NCBI RefSeq assembly: GCF_000473045.1
Contig: NZ_AXAY01000006.1
Span: 186,001-250,000 of the forward strand
DNA length: 64,000 nucleotides
Reading direction: 5' to 3'
DNA from: Bradyrhizobium sp. WSM3983
GTDB lineage: Bacteria > Pseudomonadota > Alphaproteobacteria > Rhizobiales > Xanthobacteraceae
The notes under the pieces were generated by a model, which made no database searches, was not told the origin of the DNA, and saw nothing but the letters and a program-made list of their open reading frames with translations. Shown here piece after piece: positions 58,723 through 64,000 of the stretch. The stretch's first letter is position 1, and each line of letters begins with the position of its first letter. The position numbers and the translations under genes are program-made.

Positions 58723-59799
58723 TCACGCCGCGCAGACGATTACGCCGTACCAGCCAAGCCCGCGGTAGGTCTCGTAGCCCGGCGTCGCATGGAAGGCGAT
58801 CATCGTGCCGGAGCGGTCGTGATAGACGCCGGAGCGCTGGCCGTTGAGCGACAGCGAGATGCGCTCGCTGAGGATGCCCTGGCCGTCGGAGGCCGCGATG
58901 ACGCGGAAATGCGAGTCGACCAGCAGCACGCGGGCCTTGTCGTTGTCGCCGACGCGCACGCCCTGCACGATCGCGCGTGCCTGCGGCTCCCAGTCGAAAT
59001 GGATGGCGAGCACGCCGATCGGGGCGCCGTTGGCCTGGCCGCCGGCGCGGACGCTGGCGCAGTAGGTCGCGACCTGGGCGTTGCCGAGCAGCTGCTGGTT
59101 CTCGACGTCGCCGGCAACATAGTCGTCGCCGGAGCGCAGGGTCTTCGCCTCGCGAAACCACTTTGTGTGGGCGACGTTCTGGCCGACGACGCGAAAGCGA
59201 TCGGCCCGGCCGTTGGCGATGACGTTGCCGTCGAGGTCGCAGAGCCAGAGGTCGAGATAGACGGTGTAGGCGCCGAGGATGACGCCGAGCCGCTGCGAGG
59301 CGTAGGTGACCGCCGCCGGAGCAGGCGAGGCCGCGCAATCGACCAATGCGGAATCGGTCGCCCACCAGCGCACGTCGCAGGTGCGCTCATAGAGGTTGCG
59401 GTCGATCAGCTCGATCGCGTTGAGCGACAGATCCATCATGCGCTCGCCGCGCGAACGCTGGCTCATGCGGTCGATCGAGGCGACGAGATCGCCGGTGCGT
59501 TTCGTCAGCTGCGTCTCGAGCTCGCGCGCGATGGTCTCGACCTGCTGGCCGACACCGCGCACCTCCTGCGCCACCACGGCGAAGCCCGCGCCTTGCGCGC
59601 CGGCACGCGAACTCTCGATCAGCGCGTTCAGCGCCAGCATCTTCATCTGGTTGGTGATCTGCTGGATCGACTTGGTCTTGTCGACCGCGATCTGGTTGAC
59701 CTCCGCGGTCAGGCGATTGATCAGCGCGGAGATGTCGGAATCATCATCGGAGGGTTCGGTGGTGGTCGGCTTGGTTTTCAGACCCAGCGCAGCAGACAT
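58723..59799 (-). CDS. Soluble chemotaxis-receptor-like protein with C-terminal sensor
   Basis: A 358-residue protein without transmembrane segments. Residues ~25-100 contain the MCP signalling tip: QITNQMKMLALNALIESSRAGAQGAGFAVVAQEVRGVGQQ, which binds CheA/CheW in receptors. After a helical linker, residues ~165-355 resemble a Cache-type sensor (YLDLWLCDLDGNVIANGRADRF, GVLAIHFDWEPQARAI, LLVDSHFRVIAAS). The signalling part precedes the sensor, the reverse of common receptors. ATG at 59799 is preferred over 59853. No che genes are adjacent. Confidence 0.82.
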   Translation of the reverse strand: MSAALGLKTKPTTTEPSDDDSDISALINRLTAEVNQIAVDKTKSIQQITNQMKMLALNALIESSRAGAQGAGFAVVAQEVRGVGQQVETIARELETQLTKRTGDLVASIDRMSQRSRGERMMDLSLNAIELIDRNLYERTCDVRWWATDSALVDCAASPAPAAVTYASQRLGVILGAYTVYLDLWLCDLDGNVIANGRADRFRVVGQNVAHTKWFREAKTLRSGDDYVAGDVENQQLLGNAQVATYCASVRAGGQANGAPIGVLAIHFDWEPQARAIVQGVRVGDNDKARVLLVDSHFRVIAASDGQGILSERISLSLNGQRSGVYHDRSGTMIAFHATPGYETYRGLGWYGVIVCAA

Positions 59800-59911
59800 C
59801 GGGAACTTCCCTTGGCAATGAGGCCTGATCTGCAACGAACACGGAACAATCACTTACAGATCGAATACGAGTCTTTTTCTAGGATTCAACCTAACGCCTG
59901 CTTAATTTGCT

Positions 59912-59923
59912 ATTCCGCGGAAT
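59912..59923. promoter_or_regulatory. Perfect palindrome ATTCCGCGGAAT between mcp-like and recJ genes
   Basis: A 12-base perfect palindrome in the divergent gap of about 285 bases. It could be an operator for either gene. No regulator is known for this motif from the sequence alone. Confidence 0.3.
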
Positions 59924-60084
59924 GCCCAAATGATAGTCAGTCCGGCCGGTCGGGTAGCCATCCACCGCTTTGTGAGCCGTGGCCGTTGCAAATGCCCGGA
60001 GTTTCCCAGCCAATCCCCTAAGCCAGTGACCGGGCGCCTAGCGTGATCGTCCGGGCCCCGGGTCTCAACAGATTGCCTCTCGTC

Positions 60085-61926
60085 ATGACGCCGCCCGCCA
60101 CCGCCTTGCCCGTCGAAATGCCCCAGGCCTTCCTGGGCGTGGCGCGCTCGCTGACCGACAAGCTCTGGCGCAGCCGGCTGGATGCGCGCGGCGCCGCCAC
60201 GGCCCTCGCCATCGTGCAGCGTCACCAGCTGCCGGAATTGCTGGCGCGGGTGCTGGCCGGCCGCGGTGTCGAGATCGACGCGGTGCCTGACTTCCTCGAT
60301 CCGACCATCCGCAAGCTCATGCCCGATCCGTTCACGGTGACGGAGATGGAGGGCGCCGCAAAGCGCATCGCGGATGCGGCCGCGCAGGGCGAGACCGTCG
60401 CGATCTTCGGCGACTACGACGTCGACGGCGCGACGTCGGCGGCGCTGCTCGCCTGGCACCTGCGTCATTGCGGGCTCGACCCGCTGATCCACATTCCCGA
60501 CCGCATCTTTGAGGGCTACGGCCCCAACGTCGAAGCGGTGCGCGGGCTGGCCGCAAAGGGCGCCACGCTGCTCGTCACAGTCGATTGCGGCACCACCAGC
60601 ATCGAGCCGCTGGCGGAGGCGAAGCGGCTCGGCATGTCCGTGGTGGTGATCGATCACCATCAGGCCGGCACGGAGCTGCCGGAGGTCGATGCGCTGGTCA
60701 ATCCGAACCGGCTCGACGATCTCTCCGGCCTCGGCCATCTCGCCGCCGTCGGCCTCGTGCTGGTCACGCTGGTCGCCGTCAATCGTGACCTGCGCCGGCG
60801 CGGTTTCTGGAACGCGGAGATGCCCGAGCCCGATCTGCTGGGCATGCTGCATCACGTCGCGCTCGGCACCGTCGCCGATGTTGCACCGCTGATCGGTCTC
60901 AACCGCGCCTTTGTCGCCAAGGGGCTGATCGCGATGCGGCGGCGTGACCATGTCGGCCATACCGCGCTGATGGACGTGGCGCGGCTCAACGGTCCGCCGG
61001 AGGCCTGGCATCTCGGCTTCATGCTGGGGCCGCGCGTCAATGCCGGTGGCCGTATCGGCCGCGCCGATCTCGGCGTGCGGCTTTTGCTGGAAGGCGACAG
61101 CGTCGAGGCTGCGCGGATCGCCGCCGAGCTCGACCGCCTCAACGGCGAGCGCCGCGTCATCGAGCAGGCCGCCGAAGCGCAGGCCGAAGCCGAGGCGCTG
61201 GCTTCGATTGGCCTGGAGGACAAGCTCGGCGTCATCGTCACCGCGTCCGAAGGCTGGCATCCCGGCGTGGTCGGCCTCGTCGCGTCCCGCCTGAAAGAGA
61301 AGTTTTCGCGGCCCGCCTTCGCCATTGCGCTCGAGCCCGGCGGCATCGGCACTGGCTCCGGCCGCTCGATCGCCGGCGTCGATCTCGGCAAGGCGGTGCG
61401 GCAGGCTGTCGCCGACGGCATCCTGCTCAAAGGCGGCGGCCACGCGATGGCCGCGGGCGTCACGCTACGGAAAGAGAAGCTCGCCGAATTCCGCGCCTAT
61501 CTGGAGAACGCCCTGGCGCGAGACGTCGCCGAGGCGCGCCATGTCAACGAGCTCTACATCGACGGCGCGATCTCGGCGCGGGCGGTAACGACGGATCTTG
61601 CGGCCACGCTCAACCGCGCCGGTCCGTTCGGCAGCGGCAATCCGGAAGCCGTGTTGGCGCTGCCGGCGCATCAGCTCGTCTTTGCCGACGAGGTCGGACA
61701 GGCGCATTTGAGGCTGCGCTTCAAGTCGGGCGACGGCGCCATCGTCAATGGCATCGCGTTCCGTTCGGCCGGGCAAAAGCTAGGCAATGCACTGCTGGCC
61801 AACCGGGGCCAGCAATTGCATGTCGCAGGCTCCTTGTCGGTCGATCGCTATCAAGGTGCCGAGCGCGTGCAGTTTCGCGTCATTGATGTCGCACTACCGG
61901 ACCAGGGGCCATCCGTGATCAGATAA
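60085..61926 (+). CDS. recJ: Single-stranded-DNA-specific exonuclease RecJ
   Basis: 5'-3' single-strand exonuclease in recombination and mismatch repair. The 613-residue product has the DHH phosphoesterase motifs: IFGDYDVDGATSAALLAWHL, TVDCGTTS, VVVIDHHQAG, then the DHHA1 region with GPRVNAGGRIGRADLGV and GILLKGGGHAMAAG, and the C-terminal OB-like domain. ATG at 60085 is chosen; an in-frame GTG at 60043 would add 14 residues. In related genomes recJ often follows hom-glpX directly, which is not so here. Confidence 0.95.
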   Translation: MTPPATALPVEMPQAFLGVARSLTDKLWRSRLDARGAATALAIVQRHQLPELLARVLAGRGVEIDAVPDFLDPTIRKLMPDPFTVTEMEGAAKRIADAAAQGETVAIFGDYDVDGATSAALLAWHLRHCGLDPLIHIPDRIFEGYGPNVEAVRGLAAKGATLLVTVDCGTTSIEPLAEAKRLGMSVVVIDHHQAGTELPEVDALVNPNRLDDLSGLGHLAAVGLVLVTLVAVNRDLRRRGFWNAEMPEPDLLGMLHHVALGTVADVAPLIGLNRAFVAKGLIAMRRRDHVGHTALMDVARLNGPPEAWHLGFMLGPRVNAGGRIGRADLGVRLLLEGDSVEAARIAAELDRLNGERRVIEQAAEAQAEAEALASIGLEDKLGVIVTASEGWHPGVVGLVASRLKEKFSRPAFAIALEPGGIGTGSGRSIAGVDLGKAVRQAVADGILLKGGGHAMAAGVTLRKEKLAEFRAYLENALARDVAEARHVNELYIDGAISARAVTTDLAATLNRAGPFGSGNPEAVLALPAHQLVFADEVGQAHLRLRFKSGDGAIVNGIAFRSAGQKLGNALLANRGQQLHVAGSLSVDRYQGAERVQFRVIDVALPDQGPSVIR

Positions 61927-61973
61927 CGGCCTCAAACAACGAACCTCAAACAACAAAAAGAAAGGGAGTGAAC

Positions 61974-62783
61974 ATGGCAGGGCAGGTTGAGGGCAAGGTC
62001 GCACTGGTGACGGGCGGCGCGTCCGGTATTGGCGAGGCCGTCGTCGAGCTGTTCGCGCGCGAGGGCGCGACCGTGATCGCCACCGACATCGACGAGCTGC
62101 GCGGCCCCGCGCTCGCCGGGCGTATCACCAAGGCCGGCGGCAAGGCGATCTTTCTGGAGCAGGACGTCACCAGCGAGGAGCGCTGGATCGAGATCGTCGC
62201 AGAGATCTCGAAGCGCTATGGCCGGCTCGACATCATGGTCTCCAACGCCGGCATCGGCATTGCCGTGCCTTCGATCGTCGACATGACGCTCACCGACTGG
62301 CGCAAGCAGAATGCGATCAACCTCGACGGCGTGTTTCTCTCGGTCAAGCATTGCTTGCCCTTGATGCGCAAGCATGGCAGCGGCTCGATTGTCATGATGT
62401 CCTCGCTGGCGGGGCTGCGCGGCGCGCCGGGGTTGTCGGCCTATTCGGCGACCAAGGGCGGCGTGCGGCTGTTCGCCAAATCGATCGCGATGGAGTGCGC
62501 GGCGGCCGGCGACGGCATCCGCGTCAACTCCGTGCATCCCGGCATCATCGACACACCGATCTGGGGCAAGATCCCGACCGGGGCAACTGGCGCAGGCCAG
62601 AACGCACCAATCGATCTCGAGGAACGGGCCAAGGTCGCAACCCCACTTGGCCGCGCAGGTCAGGCCGCAGAGATTGCCTCCGGCGTGCTGTATCTGGCCT
62701 CGGATGCCTCGCGCTACGTCACTGGCAGCGAGCTGGTCATCGACGGCGGCATGAATGCCGGCGGAGTGCCGCGGCGGGCGTGA
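61974..62783 (+). CDS. Short-chain dehydrogenase/reductase (SDR)
   Basis: A 269-residue classical SDR with TGGASGIGEAV (cofactor loop), the NAG motif in VSNAGIGIAV, the catalytic Ser in MMSSLAG and YSATK (Tyr, Lys), then VHPGIIDTP and IDGGMNAGG. The acidic residue at the end of strand 2 (IATDID) suggests NAD rather than NADP. AAAGGGAG precedes the ATG. It is followed by the class II aldolase gene after 96 bases; the two could act in one sugar- or hydroxyacid-degrading route (inference). Confidence 0.93.
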   Translation: MAGQVEGKVALVTGGASGIGEAVVELFAREGATVIATDIDELRGPALAGRITKAGGKAIFLEQDVTSEERWIEIVAEISKRYGRLDIMVSNAGIGIAVPSIVDMTLTDWRKQNAINLDGVFLSVKHCLPLMRKHGSGSIVMMSSLAGLRGAPGLSAYSATKGGVRLFAKSIAMECAAAGDGIRVNSVHPGIIDTPIWGKIPTGATGAGQNAPIDLEERAKVATPLGRAGQAAEIASGVLYLASDASRYVTGSELVIDGGMNAGGVPRRA

Positions 62784-62879
62784 GGCGCGCAGGGCAGGGC
62801 GGCTGCCGCAGGGGCTGACGCGCAGGCGCCGGCCCTGTAAAACGCTGGCGTCTCCTGCCTGAAAGAGGTCTCCTTCGCC

Positions 62880-63671
62880 ATGGCGCACAGCCTTCACGCC
62901 TCCTCACCCGCGCCCGTCCGCTCGAACCGCCCGGACCTCGCCACCGATGCGATCCGCACCGCGCGCGAGGATCTCGCCGCTTGCTTCCGCATGGCTGCGC
63001 GCTACGGCTTTGAGGAGGGCATCTGCAACCACTTCTCGGCCGTCGTGCCCGGCCATGACGACCTCTTCCTGGTCAATCCTTATGGCTACGCCTTCCGCGA
63101 GCTAACGGCATCAAAGCTCTTGATCTGCGATTTCCACGGCCATGTGCTCGACGGCGAAGGCGAGCCCGAGGCGACTGCCTTCTACATCCACGCCGAGATG
63201 CACAAGCGCCTGCCGCGCGCCAAGGTCGCCTTCCATACCCACATGCCTTATGCCACGGCGCTCTCGATGACCGAGGGCGATCCCCTGATCTGGGCCGGGC
63301 AAACCGCGCTGAAATTCTACGGTCGCACGGCGGTCGATCGCGACTACAACGGCCTCGCGCTCGACAACCGCGAAGGCGCGCGCATCGCGTCAGCCGTGGG
63401 CGATGCCGACATCGTCTTCATGAAGCATCACGGCGTGATGGTGCTGGCGCCGACGATCGCGGAAGCCTGGGACGATCTCTACTACCTCGAACGCGCGGCC
63501 GAAGTGCAGGTGCTGGCAATGTCGACGGGACGGAAGGTGCTGCCGGTCGATTCCGCGATTGCAGCCGAAACCTACAAGCAGATGCGCGAAGGCGATTCCG
63601 AATCCGCGCGATTGCATCTCGCCGCGATCCGCCGCCAACTCGACGCGGAAGAGCCGCAGTACCGGCACTAA
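62880..63671 (+). CDS. Class II aldolase/adducin family protein
   Basis: A 263-residue zinc-dependent aldolase-fold protein. It shows RMAARYGFEEGICNHFSAVVPG, LVNPYGYAFRELTASKLL, the metal-binding His pair in KVAFHTHMPYATALS, and the third His region in FMKHHGVMVLAPTIAEAWDDLYYLERAAEVQ. Members cleave sugar phosphates (fuculose, ribulose) or decarboxylate; the fold alone does not set the substrate. It follows the SDR gene in the same direction. Confidence 0.93.
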   Translation: MAHSLHASSPAPVRSNRPDLATDAIRTAREDLAACFRMAARYGFEEGICNHFSAVVPGHDDLFLVNPYGYAFRELTASKLLICDFHGHVLDGEGEPEATAFYIHAEMHKRLPRAKVAFHTHMPYATALSMTEGDPLIWAGQTALKFYGRTAVDRDYNGLALDNREGARIASAVGDADIVFMKHHGVMVLAPTIAEAWDDLYYLERAAEVQVLAMSTGRKVLPVDSAIAAETYKQMREGDSESARLHLAAIRRQLDAEEPQYRH

Positions 63672-63673
63672 GC

Positions 63674-64000
63674 TTACGATCCCTGCCGCAGCTTCGCCAG
63701 CACCTTCAGCCCGCCATAACCATCGGCTGGCGTGATCCCGGCGCGCTGCTGAAAATCCTTGATCGCCTTCATGGTGTCGTTGCCGACGCGGCCGTCGGTG
63801 CCGCCGGTATCGAAGCCGGCCTTGGTCAGCCGCGTCTGCATCTCCTGCACCTCTGCGAGCGTCAACGCGCGCTCGGAGCCGGGAAAGGGCTGAATGAACG
63901 GCGGCGCGCCCAGGCAGCGGTCGCCGAGATGGCAGATCGCGAGCGCATAATTCATCGAGGGATTGTAGCTCTTCACCGAATAGAAATTCGGCCCCAGCAG
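63674..64000 (-). CDS. Lytic murein transglycosylase, MltB type (3' end)
   Basis: The last 108 codons of a gene entering from beyond the right edge. LLGPNFYSVKSYNPSMNYALAICHLGDRCLG is the end of the MltB-type (SLT_2) transglycosylase domain. It is followed by a C-terminal peptidoglycan-binding-1 domain (TLAEVQEMQTRLTKAGFDTGGTDGRVGNDTMKAIKDFQQRAG). It cleaves the glycan strands of peptidoglycan to 1,6-anhydro ends. It is convergent with the aldolase gene, two bases between stops. The catalytic Glu lies outside the window. Confidence 0.9.
   Translation of the reverse strand: MLGPNFYSVKSYNPSMNYALAICHLGDRCLGAPPFIQPFPGSERALTLAEVQEMQTRLTKAGFDTGGTDGRVGNDTMKAIKDFQQRAGITPADGYGGLKVLAKLRQGS

Overview
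The window looks like chromosomal DNA of a Bradyrhizobium-type alphaproteobacterium (Rhizobiales, Nitrobacteraceae). It is GC-rich with dense, short intergenic gaps. It carries a complete SUF operon, a class I PHA synthase, several outer-membrane barrels with an N-terminal AADLAARPY..KAP motif, and intergenic inverted-repeat elements of the kind scattered through these genomes. No tRNA, rRNA, CRISPR array, integrase or transposase was seen. The genus is inferred from gene content and style, not from a marker search.

Layout. 1-6025: iron-sulfur cluster operon (3' end of a cysteine desulfurase, sufB, sufC, sufD, sufS, a DUF59 protein, a SufA/HesB carrier) with an Irr/ICE-like inverted repeat ahead of sufB. 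6053-13236: a TfoX-N protein, a FabA paralogue, a diguanylate cyclase, a RhlE-type helicase, an AraC regulator and a secreted caspase-fold protease, with two kinds of repeat element. 13341-18132: a flavin monooxygenase, two Omp25/31 barrels, an SDR and a small membrane protein, with three terminators sharing one stem. 18150-23778: parE, a DedA protein and a large DUF3857/transglutaminase protein fused to five Sel1 repeats. 23822-26960: a PaiB-like gene and two tandem argC genes of different subfamilies, preceded by what looks like a leaderless arginine-rich leader peptide and attenuator. 27109-31899: a third barrel, then phaC-MAPEG-carbamoyltransferase-like on the minus strand and a divergent lipoprotein gene. 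32145-35849: alaC-like aminotransferase, hom, glpX. 35946-59799: a mixed accessory stretch. It holds a DUF4261 protein, a dehalogenase, a serine hydrolase, LysR, SRPBCC, TSUP and GST genes, a GntR-controlled CoA/tripartite-transport/PdxA-like catabolic operon, an L,D-transpeptidase, an adenylate cyclase, a formylglycine-generating enzyme, AraC and a soluble chemotaxis-like protein, with several gene relics among them. 60085-64000: recJ, an SDR, a class II aldolase and the 3' end of a lytic transglycosylase.

How the genes fit together. The SUF genes form one translationally coupled assembly line for Fe-S clusters. The 44241-51373 block reads as a self-contained catabolic unit: a repressor with two symmetric operators, a three-component carboxylate importer, a CoA-transferase, a crotonase-fold enzyme and a PdxA-like dehydrogenase. 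The aminotransferase, hom and glpX genes are central amino-acid and carbon metabolism genes.

The most interesting signal is at 23822-23971. A near-consensus sigma-70 promoter sits directly against an ATG that opens a 25-codon ORF with five consecutive Arg codons. This is followed by mutually exclusive RNA stems and then by the paiB-like/argC genes. That is the expected form of a ribosome-mediated arginine attenuator, and it should be tested.
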